Shown here piece by piece: positions 20,390-27,592 of a stretch of 64,000 nucleotides of DNA. The notes beneath the pieces were generated by a model that saw only the letters and a list, made by a program, of their open reading frames with translations, did no database searches and was not told the origin of the DNA. Positions within the stretch are counted from its first letter, which is position 1. Every line of letters begins with the position of its first letter. The DNA lies in NCBI RefSeq assembly GCF_030770395.1, contig NZ_CP132480.1:5877218-5941217 (forward strand), written 5' to 3'. Both the position numbers and the translations under genes were made by a program. Source of the DNA: Telluria beijingensis. Lineage in GTDB: Bacteria > Pseudomonadota > Gammaproteobacteria > Burkholderiales > Burkholderiaceae_D.

Positions 20390-20419
20390 ATTATAGCGGA
20401 GGCCTGGCGAAAGTTGCAA
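20390..20419 (-). promoter_or_regulatory. Sigma-70 promoter of the tRNA-Ser 5' remnant
   Basis: On the minus strand TTGCAA (20414-20419), an 18-bp spacer and TATAAT (20390-20395), a near-consensus stable-RNA promoter. Transcription would begin about 30 nt before the tRNA 5' end and could continue toward the DUF5329 gene because the tRNA 3' half and its terminator are gone. Confidence 0.8.
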
Positions 20420-20445
20420 GGCGTGCGCTGCAACTAATTCCTGTC

Positions 20446-21168
20446 TCACACCGGCGGGCCGTTCAGCCGCAGATGCCAGTCCTCGATCTGCCCGCTCGCC
20501 AGGCGGCGCTCGAAGGTCGTGCGCCAGCGTGGGACCAGCGGCGCCAGCTGCGACGCCCGCAGCCACTCGTCGCGCAGGCCGGGTGCGCCGGGGTCGATGG
20601 GGAACATGGCGGCGATCGCCCGCGCCAATGGCCAGTCGGGGCACGTGCGGTCGACCAGCTCGAATACATCGCCCGCCGCCAGCCAACCCTCGCGCAGCAC
20701 GCGGTAGTACCAGCCCGTGTGGCCGCTGGACTGCAGCGCCAGCGCCGCATCCGGCCGGCCGAAACGCAGGTTGACGCGAAAGCACGGCTGGCGCCCCTGC
20801 GATACCTGCACCAGCGTCTCGCCGACGCGGAATACGTCGCCCACATGCACGTCGCGCTCGCTTATGCCGTGCGTCGAGATGTTCTCGCCGAAGGCGCCCG
20901 CCGCATACGGTACCGGGCTGCCGGGATACCAGTCGCGCCACTGCGGGTAATGTTCGGCGGCGTAGTGGTGCAGCGCTTTTTCTGGACCGCCGTGGTAGAC
21001 GCGGTCGCCCTGCTCGTCGCCTTCGAGACCGTCGAGCGCCAGCCACAGCGCGCCCTGGCGCGCCTGCTTGCCGATGCCGCTCAGGACTTCAACGGCGCCG
21101 GGGGCGCCGATCGGGCGCGCGCGGCCGGTCAGCAGCGCCTCGATCGGGCGCGGGCGGAATGCTTCCAT
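20446..21168 (-). CDS. MOSC-domain protein, YiiM-like
   Basis: 240 residues. It starts MEAFRPRPIEALLTGRARPIG; the MOSC core includes VYHGGPEKALHHYAAEHY, AYAAGAFGEN-type block YAAGAFGENISTHGI and QVSQGRQPCFRVNLRFG, with the conserved Cys expected to bind molybdenum cofactor. YiiM relatives reduce N-hydroxylated bases such as 6-hydroxylaminopurine. It begins 10 bp after the MarR gene, so it is likely in the same transcript and under the same operator (21862-21880). Confidence 0.85.
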   Translation of the reverse strand: MEAFRPRPIEALLTGRARPIGAPGAVEVLSGIGKQARQGALWLALDGLEGDEQGDRVYHGGPEKALHHYAAEHYPQWRDWYPGSPVPYAAGAFGENISTHGISERDVHVGDVFRVGETLVQVSQGRQPCFRVNLRFGRPDAALALQSSGHTGWYYRVLREGWLAAGDVFELVDRTCPDWPLARAIAAMFPIDPGAPGLRDEWLRASQLAPLVPRWRTTFERRLASGQIEDWHLRLNGPPV

Positions 21169-21178
21169 GGTGTTCCCT

Positions 21179-21832
21179 TCAGGCGAAGATGGCCCAGTTG
21201 CGCTGCTGCGTCGCGGGGTCGGTCGGCTCGTGCTCGGCGCAATCGATGCGCAGGAAGGAGATCGGCAGCGGCGCATTGACCAGCGCGCAGTGGTGCGGCA
21301 CCTTCGCGCCCGGGTATTTATTGGCCTCGAAATGGCGGCACGACAGGCAGGCGCGCAGCTCGGGGAAGCGGTCGGTCTTCTGCAGCTCGGCGATCAGCTT
21401 GAACAGGCCGGTGAGCATCTGCACCTGCTGCTCGGCCGCCAGCCGCGATGCCGCACTGTCGGCGAACGACAGCGCGTGGCCCAGGCGCTCGGCCACGCGC
21501 TCGCCGTCAAGCGTCAGGTGCAGCGCGGTGGCGCGGCCGTCGTCCTCGGCGCGCGCCTTGCGCACCAGGCCCTTGTTGACCAGCGCGGCCACCGAGTCGC
21601 TGGCGCTGGCCGCCGAGATCGACAACTGCCTGGCGAGCCATGACAGGCGCACGCCGCGCGTGCGGTGCTGCAGCAGGTGCAGGATCTCGGCCTGGGCCGG
21701 ATTGAGCCCTTCGCTGGTCGAGACTTCCCACATGCCGGCGCGCAGCACGGTCGCGATGCGGCCGATGGCGGTGACGATGCGCGCCGAGACGTCGGGCGTG
21801 CTGTCCCAGGGGGTTTCGGGTTGAATGTCCAT
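21179..21832 (-). CDS. MarR-family regulator with a four-cysteine C-terminal extension
   Basis: 217 residues. The winged helix spans about residues 35-115 (LSWLARQLSISAASASDSVAALVNKGLVRK, then EDDGRATALHLTLDGE). Beyond the usual MarR length there is a C-terminal segment with Cys162, Cys165, Cys182 and Cys198 plus several His (ACLSCRHFEANKY, PHHCALV, RIDCAEHEP), suggestive of a metal or thiol sensor. Its promoter has TTGACA embedded in a TAGGANTCCTA-type operator and -10 TATCCT only 7 nt from the ATG, so the mRNA should be leaderless and autoregulated. The same operator recurs near oxidative-stress genes. Confidence 0.85.
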   Translation of the reverse strand: MDIQPETPWDSTPDVSARIVTAIGRIATVLRAGMWEVSTSEGLNPAQAEILHLLQHRTRGVRLSWLARQLSISAASASDSVAALVNKGLVRKARAEDDGRATALHLTLDGERVAERLGHALSFADSAASRLAAEQQVQMLTGLFKLIAELQKTDRFPELRACLSCRHFEANKYPGAKVPHHCALVNAPLPISFLRIDCAEHEPTDPATQQRNWAIFA

Positions 21833-21839
21833 GCGCTTC

Positions 21840-21880
21840 AGGATAGCAAAGCGCGGGCATTTGTCAAGGAGTCCTAATTA
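21840..21880 (-). promoter_or_regulatory. MarR gene promoter with overlapping TAGGANTCCTA-type operator
   Basis: Minus-strand -35 TTGACA (21862-21867), 16-bp spacer, -10 TATCCT (21840-21845). The -35 overlaps the palindrome AGGAGTCCT (operator 21867-21876). The 19-mer TGTCAAGGAGTCCTAATTA at 21862-21880 is identical to 27416-27434. Confidence 0.8.
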
Positions 21881-23395
21881 GAGATCCAGGCCGCCCCGGT
21901 GCAGCAAGTCGAGACGGCGCACGAAATCGCGCAGCACGATCCGGTACAGCTCGTCGCCCAGCACGCTGTCTTCGGCGCCGGCGTCGATGTTCGGGTTGTC
22001 GTTCACTTCGATCACCACCGGTCCGCGCGGCGTCATCTTCATGTCCACCCCGTAAAGCCCGTCGCCGATCAGGTTGGCCGCCTTCAGGGCGTAGTCCAAC
22101 AACTCAGCCGGCACGTCGGCCAGCGGCACCGCGGCGGCCATGCCGAATTCGGCCTTGCCGCTGGCGTCGCGCTTGGCGACCTGCCAGTGGCCTTTCGACA
22201 TGAAGTATTTGCTGGCGAAGATGGGCTCGCGATTCAGGACGCCGATGCGCCAGTCGAAGTCGGTGTACAGGTATTCCTGCACCAGGATCAGGGCCGACTG
22301 CCGCAGCAGCTCCTGCGCCACGCTCGAGAATTCGGCGGCATCCTGCACTTTCACGACACCGCGCGAAAAGGCGCCGTCGGGAATCTTGAGCACCATCGGA
22401 TACGCGATGTGCGCCTCGATCGCGGCCAGCGTCCCGGCGTCGGCAGCCTGCAACGTGAACGTCAGTGGCGTGGGAATCCCGTGCCGGCGCAGCAGGTCGG
22501 CCAGGTAGACTTTATTGGTACAGCGCAGGATCGAGGCCGGATCGTCGATCACCACCAGGCCCTCGCTCTCGGCCTTCTTCGCAAACAGATAGGTATGGTG
22601 GTTGATGGCCGTGGTCTCGCGGATGAACAGCGCATCGAATTCGGCCAGGCGCGAAAAATCCTGGCGGCCGATCGGCGCCACGTCGATGCCCAGCTCGCGC
22701 CCCACTGCCGCCAGGCGCGCCAGCGCCCCCGGATTGCTCGGCGCCAGCTCCTCGTTCGCGTCGTGCAGCACCGCGATCCGGTAGCGGTAGCGGCGTACGG
22801 CAGGCAGGCGCCGCGCCAGGCCCGCGTAGTCGCGCAGCGCTGTGCGGCATGCCTGGCGATCCCTTTCGCCCGGGCCCTGCAGGCGGATCGCGGCGATATG
22901 CCATTCATCGCCACGCGCGAACTCGACCCGCAATAGCGGCGCAGGAAAGGTGTCGAAGATCCGGCGCGCCAGCTCGGCCAGCGGCGTGTAGTCGGTCATC
23001 CCGAAGCGGATGTCCAGCGAGAACTTGACCGGCATCGGTGCGCCGCCCACGGCGCCGAGCGCGTCGTCCAGTGCGCGGTCGAGTTCACCCGTGTCGAGGG
23101 TATAGATCGCCTTGCGCGACAGGTCATTAATCGTCTTCACCGACGGCAGCACCTGCTGTCCCCGGGCCTGCGCCATCAGCGAGCAGTAGTAGCCGAGCGA
23201 CAGGTATTTGTAGCTGCGGCACAGGTTGATCACCAGCGCGCCCTCCTCCAGCGTGGACGCCGCCAGGAAGTCGGCCGCCTCCATCACGATGCAGTCGCCA
23301 TCGAGCGCGCTCCAGTCCTGGGCGTGGTCGACGACCACCAGGCGGCGCGTTCGCGGCGCCTCGATGGCGGAAGAAATCGTGGGAAGCGTGGTCAT
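21878..23395 (-). CDS. RimK-family ATP-grasp ligase with RLAN N-terminal domain
   Basis: 505 residues. The N-terminal region (about 1-250), with NLCRSYKYLSLGYYCSLMAQARGQQVLPSVKTINDLSRK, is the RLAN domain seen in front of RimK-like ligases. The C-terminal ATP-grasp half has IRETTAINHHTYLFAKKAE, YPMVLKIPDGAFSRGVVKV, VQEYLYTDFDWRIGVLN and the metal-binding end VVIEVNDNPNIDAGAEDSVLG. Members ligate amino acids to peptide or protein carboxylates; the substrate is unknown. Start MTTLPTISS at 23395. Its relatives often neighbour a GNAT/C39-peptidase protein; here a GNAT of that type is at 24908. The stop lies in the MarR promoter region. Confidence 0.85.
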   Translation of the reverse strand: MTTLPTISSAIEAPRTRRLVVVDHAQDWSALDGDCIVMEAADFLAASTLEEGALVINLCRSYKYLSLGYYCSLMAQARGQQVLPSVKTINDLSRKAIYTLDTGELDRALDDALGAVGGAPMPVKFSLDIRFGMTDYTPLAELARRIFDTFPAPLLRVEFARGDEWHIAAIRLQGPGERDRQACRTALRDYAGLARRLPAVRRYRYRIAVLHDANEELAPSNPGALARLAAVGRELGIDVAPIGRQDFSRLAEFDALFIRETTAINHHTYLFAKKAESEGLVVIDDPASILRCTNKVYLADLLRRHGIPTPLTFTLQAADAGTLAAIEAHIAYPMVLKIPDGAFSRGVVKVQDAAEFSSVAQELLRQSALILVQEYLYTDFDWRIGVLNREPIFASKYFMSKGHWQVAKRDASGKAEFGMAAAVPLADVPAELLDYALKAANLIGDGLYGVDMKMTPRGPVVIEVNDNPNIDAGAEDSVLGDELYRIVLRDFVRRLDLLHRGGLDL

Positions 23396-23498
23396 GGTGC
23401 GGTGCCGGAGTTGGGTTGACCAGGACTGTACCGGCGCCGCCATAAAAACCGTGTAAAGAACGCCAGTCCGGACGGCAAGCCGGTGTAAACGCCGCGCC

Positions 23499-24050
23499 TC
23501 ACGCCGCCCAACCCTGGCGCAACAAGGCCCACAGGTCGACGTCGCGCGTCGCCCCGCCGACGCGCCAGCGCGCATGCAGGCGTCCTTCGCGGCGAAATCC
23601 CAGGCGCGCCAGCACCGACTGCGATGCAAGGTTGTGCGGCGTGACCTCGGCCTCGATGCGTTCCAATCCGAGCGTCGCGAAACCATGGCCGAGCAGCAGA
23701 CCCAGCGCCTCGCGCGCCAGCCCTTGCCCCCAGTACGTCTCGGCCAGCAGGTAGCCCAGCGTGGCGCGCCGGTGCTCGTGCGCGATGTCGTACAGCGCGC
23801 AACTGCCGGCCAGCCGGTCGCCAGGCCCCGCAATGATCGCCAGGTGCAGCGCGGCGCCGCTGGCCAGGTCGCGGCCCGCCTCGTTGATCGCCGCCTGCGC
23901 TTGCGCCAGCGCGGTCCAGGGCGGATGGATCCAGTGGCGCATCACTTCCGGGTCGGCGTACAGGGCCAGCAAGTCCGGCGCGTCATCGGCGCGCAGCGTC
24001 CGCAGCCGCAGGCGTTCGGTGGAAAGATCGGGAAAGTCGGCATGGTGCAT
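23499..24050 (-). CDS. RimJ/RimL-type GNAT acetyltransferase
   Basis: 183 residues. LSTERLRLRTLRADDAPDLLALYADPEVMRHW is the typical opening of Acetyltransf_3 proteins; the acetyl-CoA loop is LAETYWGQGLAREALGLLLGHGF, and the C-terminal block is VTPHNLASQSVLARLGFRREG. Start ATG at 24050. The acceptor amine is unknown; relatives act on ribosomal proteins, tRNA-derived or small amines. It lies 103 bp upstream of the RLAN ligase on the same strand. Confidence 0.85.
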   Translation of the reverse strand: MHHADFPDLSTERLRLRTLRADDAPDLLALYADPEVMRHWIHPPWTALAQAQAAINEAGRDLASGAALHLAIIAGPGDRLAGSCALYDIAHEHRRATLGYLLAETYWGQGLAREALGLLLGHGFATLGLERIEAEVTPHNLASQSVLARLGFRREGRLHARWRVGGATRDVDLWALLRQGWAA

Positions 24051-24212
24051 GGAAGCTCCGGGTTCATTGGCGGACCGGCAGCTTAGCCCCGCGCACACCA
24101 GCGCGATAGCCCGCGTTTACACCGCATTGATCCACCCTGCCCCGACTTTTTCCCTGTTTTTACAACGGCGTCGCTACGCTGGATGCCATCGAACCCGCAC
24201 CTGGAGGCCAGC

Positions 24213-24902
24213 ATGATCATCGCCATCGTCAACCAGCACGACAACCCCGATCGCACCGTCATCGCGCGCAATCTCGCCGTGCTGCGCGCACGCAGCGGAC
24301 GCCGCGTTTGCCTGATGAGCACTGCACGCGACGGCGATTGGGCCACCGAGCGCGCCGACGCCGCGGTGCGGCCCTGGATCGATACCCGCCAGGTCGGCAG
24401 CCGCGCGGTCAAGACGCGGCTCGCCGCCCTGCGTCCGCTGTTCAACGACATCCTGGTCGACGCCGGCGCGCGCGATACCGAGCAATGCTGCTGCGTGCTG
24501 GCCTCGGCGCGGCTGGTGGTGGTGCCGGTGCGCGGCAGCGAGATCGACCTCGATCGCCAGTACCGGCTGCTGGCGCGCCTGAACGCGGCGCGCGCCTTCA
24601 ATCCCGGCATGCGGGTGCTGTTCGTCGCCGTCTGCGGCGCCGACGGTCCCTGCGAAGAAGAACGCGCGGCCGTGCTGGCCCACGTGGCGCGCGTGCAGGA
24701 CGCCAGCCTGGCGAATGTCGTCCTGCACCGGCCGGCCGGTCACGACTATGGGCCCGGTCGCTGCGTGTGCGACGCCGAAACCTGCGACCCCGAGGCCGCG
24801 GGCGAGATGCACGCGCTGTACGACGAGGTGTATGCGACCTTGCCGAAGCTGGCGCTGCCGCCGGCGGCCCAGCTTGGCGCCGCCCACGCACTGTGGGGCT
24901 AA
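24213..24902 (+). CDS. ParA-like protein lacking the Walker A lysines
   Basis: 229 residues from the ATG after a good site (TGGAGG). It aligns by eye to ParA/MinD-type ATPases along its length: MIIAIVNQHDNPDRTVIARNLAVLRARSGRRVCL occupies the place of the deviant Walker A motif (KGGVGKTT), but both lysines and the glycines are gone. FNDILVDAGARDTEQCCCVLASARLVVVPVRGSEIDLDRQ corresponds to the Walker B/switch region. It is therefore probably unable to hydrolyse ATP. A C-terminal cluster CVCDAETCD is unusual. It is followed 5 bp later by a GNAT gene, and is divergent from another GNAT and the RLAN ligase. Confidence 0.65.
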   Translation: MIIAIVNQHDNPDRTVIARNLAVLRARSGRRVCLMSTARDGDWATERADAAVRPWIDTRQVGSRAVKTRLAALRPLFNDILVDAGARDTEQCCCVLASARLVVVPVRGSEIDLDRQYRLLARLNAARAFNPGMRVLFVAVCGADGPCEEERAAVLAHVARVQDASLANVVLHRPAGHDYGPGRCVCDAETCDPEAAGEMHALYDEVYATLPKLALPPAAQLGAAHALWG

Positions 24903-24907
24903 GCCAT

Positions 24908-25378
24908 ATGGCCATCCGCCATGCCAGCCTCGCCGACGTCGCGGCCCTGGTCGAGATCGAGAATGCCAGCTTCCCCGGCAACCGTCTCGACCGGCGCCGC
25001 TTTCGCTACCTGCTCGCCCACGCGCACGGCGCCCTGCTGGTCGATGCCATGGGCGACGGGCTGCGCGGCTACATGCTGTTGCTGTTTCGCGCCAGCGCGA
25101 CCGTCGCGCGGCTGTATTCGATCGCGACCCACCCTGCCCACCTGGGCTGCGGGGTTGCCGCAAGACTGGTCGATGCGGCCGAACGGCAGGCGCGCCAACA
25201 CGGCCACACCTGCCTGCGGCTCGAGATCCGCGCCGACAATGCGGCCTCGCTGGCGCTGTTTCGCGGACGCGGCTACCGCGAGTTCGGCCGCCACGCCGCC
25301 TACTACCACGACGGCATGGATGCGCTGCGCCTGCAAAAGCCGCTGCCGCGCATCCCAGCCGGCGCCCTTACTGGTTGA
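24908..25378 (+). CDS. RimI-like GNAT acetyltransferase
   Basis: 156 residues. MAIRHASLADVAALVEIENASFPGNRLDRRRFRYLL is the usual opening, YSIATHPAHLGCGVAARLVDAAERQARQHG the acetyl-CoA pyrophosphate loop, and LRLEIRADNAASLALFRGRGYREFGRHAAYYHDGMDALR the end. The sequence resembles the N-terminal GNAT half of GNAT/peptidase-C39 proteins that neighbour RLAN-RimK ligases in other proteobacteria, but no peptidase half follows. Likely cotranscribed with the ParA-like gene. Its 3' end overlaps the convergent exported-protein gene by 11 bp. Confidence 0.82.
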   Translation: MAIRHASLADVAALVEIENASFPGNRLDRRRFRYLLAHAHGALLVDAMGDGLRGYMLLLFRASATVARLYSIATHPAHLGCGVAARLVDAAERQARQHGHTCLRLEIRADNAASLALFRGRGYREFGRHAAYYHDGMDALRLQKPLPRIPAGALTG

Positions 25379-26114
25379 CCTTGCCCGGCAGGCTCAGGTT
25401 GCCGGAGGCGACCTTGAACACATCGGCCACGCACACCAGCGGATCGTGCACGCTCGCATTGATGCGCAGGGCGGCGGTGACGCCGTCGAAGCTGGCGCTG
25501 TTCAACACGCCGATATCGTCGAACGGTACCTTCACTTCCAGCGTATCGCCCTTGAATACCGGGCTGTAGGCCGGGCTGTCGATCAGGATCGGCAGGCCGG
25601 GCCAGGTCTTCGGCAGCTTCGGCTTCGCCCCTTCCGGGATGTCGACGATCTTGAGCGCATCCTTGCCGCAGGCGGCATCCCTGGTCAGCACCACCCAGTG
25701 CGAGTGCCACAGGTCGCCATCGTTATCGAGCTTGCCGTCGCCGTTCTCGTCGTACAGCGGGGTGTCGTCGAAATCCGGGTGGGCGGTGACGGCGAAGGCC
25801 AGGATGCCGGCGCCGCGTTCGAAGCCGACCGTCGACGGATCCATGCTGGTCGGCCACACGTACGAAAACACCTGGCTGCCGGCCAGCTTGCCGGTCTTGC
25901 CTGGCTTCGAAGCGCCGGCCTTGCCCGAGACCGCGATATGGAAGGTCGCGGTATTGCCTTCGGTGGTGATCTTCGTGTGATGGATGTCGAACGGCGCCTT
26001 GACGGCCTTGGCCGGCGCGCTCTTGATGCCGCCCTTGTGTTCGCCCTGGTGGGCAAAGGCGCCGAGCATGGTCAGCGACAGTGCTGCTGCAAGCGTGGTC
26101 TGGATCAGTTTCAT
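25368..26114 (-). CDS. Exported protein of unknown function with an EF-hand-like loop
   Basis: 248 residues with signal peptide MKLIQTTLAAALSLTMLGAFA and a His-rich start of the mature chain (HQGEHKG). The middle carries DENGDGKLDNDGDLWHSHW, where the spaced acidic residues resemble a calcium-binding EF-hand loop. The rest looks like beta-rich secreted domain sequence; I do not recognise the family. It is the last gene of an apparent AhpD-like/redoxin operon (27 bp after the redoxin), which suggests a periplasmic role in the same stress response. Confidence 0.7.
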   Translation of the reverse strand: MKLIQTTLAAALSLTMLGAFAHQGEHKGGIKSAPAKAVKAPFDIHHTKITTEGNTATFHIAVSGKAGASKPGKTGKLAGSQVFSYVWPTSMDPSTVGFERGAGILAFAVTAHPDFDDTPLYDENGDGKLDNDGDLWHSHWVVLTRDAACGKDALKIVDIPEGAKPKLPKTWPGLPILIDSPAYSPVFKGDTLEVKVPFDDIGVLNSASFDGVTAALRINASVHDPLVCVADVFKVASGNLSLPGKVNQ

Positions 26115-26141
26115 GTCAGGTTCTCTTTCTTGTTGTGTCAA

Positions 26142-26666
26142 TCAAGTCATTCGAAGGCAGGCGTCGCCGTCGCAGCCGCTCGCTTCGACCGGTTCGGCCA
26201 GCAGGCGGCCGATCAGCGCGCCGACCTGCATATCGTCGGCCCGGCCGAACAGGCTGTGACGCAGCACGCCCTGGCGGTCGAACAGCAGCAGGGTCGGCGT
26301 GCCGCGCAGGCCATAGCGTTCCATCGTGCGCGGCACCGGGCCGGTATCGCTTGCGCGGTCGATGCCGACCGGGAAACCGATGCGGTACTCATGCACGAAG
26401 GCTTTCAGGGCGCCTTCGTTCATGGCGTCGTGGTGTTCGAACACCGTGTGCAGGCCCAGCACCGCGACCTCGTCCTGCCCGAACAGCTGGCGGATGCCCT
26501 TCGCTTGCGGGATGCCGTGCGAGACGCAGCCCGGGCACAGCATCTGGAAGGCATACACCGCCACCACCCTGCCGCGCAGGGACGCCAGCGTCGGCGCCTG
26601 CGTGGCATTCAACCAGCCGCTGACCTCGAACTCGGGCGCGGGGGTGCGATAGAGAGGCGCGTTCAT
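26142..26666 (-). CDS. Redoxin-family (peroxiredoxin/thioredoxin-like) protein
   Basis: 174 residues. AccessIble features: APEFEVSGWLNATQAPTLASLRGRVVAVYAFQMLCPGCVSHGIPQAK is the redoxin strand-loop with a CPGC motif, and GLRGTPTLLLFDRQGVLRHSLFG is the cis-Pro region. There is no signal peptide, so it is probably cytoplasmic. The ATG at 26666 overlaps the stop of the upstream AhpD-like gene by 4 bp (ATGA), so the two products are probably made together and may form a peroxide-reducing pair. The C-terminus has a CDGDAC pair. Confidence 0.85.
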   Translation of the reverse strand: MNAPLYRTPAPEFEVSGWLNATQAPTLASLRGRVVAVYAFQMLCPGCVSHGIPQAKGIRQLFGQDEVAVLGLHTVFEHHDAMNEGALKAFVHEYRIGFPVGIDRASDTGPVPRTMERYGLRGTPTLLLFDRQGVLRHSLFGRADDMQVGALIGRLLAEPVEASGCDGDACLRMT

Positions 26667-27205
26667 TTTGCGCGCAGCTTCACGCCAGGGAAGTCGACCG
26701 GCACGTCGAAGGCCACGTTCACGTAGTTGGTGAACAGGTTCAGGGCGACGTGGGCCATGATCTCGACGATCGCGCCGTCGTCGAAACCGGCGTTGCGCAG
26801 GGCCTGCACTTCGATGGCATCGACATGGCCGCGCTTCTCGACCACGGCCAGCGCGAAGCGCAGGGCGGCGGCGGTCTTCGGATCGCTCGACTGGCCGGCC
26901 TGGGCCTGCGCCATCTCGTCCGCGGTCGCGCCGGCTTTCTGGCCCAGCGCGGTGTGGGCCGCGAGGCAGTAGTTGCAGTCGTTGCGGTCGGCGATCGCGA
27001 CGGCGATCTGCTCGCCCAGGCGGGCGCCGATGGTGCCGCCGCCGAGGGCGCCGAACGAGCCCCACATGCTGGTCAGTGCTGCGGGCGAGTTGGCCACGCC
27101 GCGGAACATGTTCGGCACAACGCCGAAGGCGCCCTTGATCTCTTGCAACAGTTCGCCGCTGGTGCCTTGTGCGGTGGCCGGGTTCACGAGTTCGATACGG
27201 GACAT
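26663..27205 (-). CDS. Carboxymuconolactone decarboxylase-family (AhpD-like) protein
   Basis: 180 residues, starting MSRIELVNPATAQGTSGELL after a ribosome site (AAAGGAAAC). The catalytic core is Cys77-x-x-Cys80 with His84 (DCNYCLAAHTALGQKAG) preceded by Glu65, the AhpD proton-relay set, so alkylhydroperoxidase or related disulphide chemistry is likely. A second half carries AALRFALAVVEKRGHVDAIEVQALRNAGFDDGAIVEI, typical of the family. First recognised gene of a three-gene operon whose upstream region holds two TAGGANTCCTA-type sites. Confidence 0.88.
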   Translation of the reverse strand: MSRIELVNPATAQGTSGELLQEIKGAFGVVPNMFRGVANSPAALTSMWGSFGALGGGTIGARLGEQIAVAIADRNDCNYCLAAHTALGQKAGATADEMAQAQAGQSSDPKTAAALRFALAVVEKRGHVDAIEVQALRNAGFDDGAIVEIMAHVALNLFTNYVNVAFDVPVDFPGVKLRAK

Positions 27206-27259
27206 GATGTTTCCTTTCAGTCGATTGGCCGGATCGGTGACGGCGGCCATGAATTTAAA

Positions 27260-27270
27260 TAGGAATCCTA
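27260..27270. promoter_or_regulatory. TAGGANTCCTA operator upstream of the AhpD-like operon
   Basis: TAGGAATCCTA is a perfect 11-bp palindrome 55 bp upstream of the AhpD-like start, followed at 27275-27280 by a half site (TTAGGA). It contains the stop codon of the 39-codon small reading frame described next. Confidence 0.65.
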
Positions 27271-27387
27271 ACTATTAGGATCGAAAAAAGGAGCAGTCAG
27301 GATTCCGGCATTGCGACGGCCGGCATGCGGCGGCATGGTCGGTGCGTCTTGCTGGGTGGCTGCGGTGTCGGCTGCCTGACTGCCCAT
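27268..27387 (-). CDS. Possible 39-residue small protein directly behind an operator-bearing promoter
   Basis: ATG at 27387 to TAG at 27268, encoding a Gln/Pro/His-containing peptide beginning MGSQAADTAATQQ. The ATG lies 6 nt after a -10 TATTCT with TTGACA 16 bp upstream, exactly the geometry of the MarR gene promoter, so translation would be from a leaderless mRNA. It precedes the AhpD-like gene by 62 bp on the same strand. It may be a real small protein, a leader peptide, or simply an mRNA 5' region; no homologue is known to me. Confidence 0.35.
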   Translation of the reverse strand: MGSQAADTAATQQDAPTMPPHAGRRNAGILTAPFFDPNS

Positions 27388-27393
27388 GGACAC

Positions 27394-27434
27394 AGAATAT
27401 CAGCTGCCAAATTTATGTCAAGGAGTCCTAATTA
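27394..27434 (-). promoter_or_regulatory. Promoter/operator of the AhpD-like operon, shared region with the catalase-like gene
   Basis: Minus-strand -35 TTGACA (27416-27421), 16-bp spacer, -10 TATTCT (27394-27399). The palindrome AGGAGTCCT overlaps the -35. The 19 bp 27416-27434 are identical to 21862-21880 at the MarR gene. The 387 bp between the AhpD-like and catalase-like starts hold this site, the small reading frame, the 27260 operator and a perfect 15-bp palindrome CTATCGGTCCGATAG at 27443-27457. Confidence 0.78.
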
Positions 27435-27592
27435 AATTCTTTCTATCGGTCCGATAGCAGATTTTCGTCCCCCTCCCCTTCGACACGCCGGCTCAGCAGG
27501 GTACGCGTAGCATCGCGAAAAAAATTGCAGATCGCTGTAACGAAATCGCGGGGCCGACGACTTAACAGCACCACCATCACACAGGATCCCAC

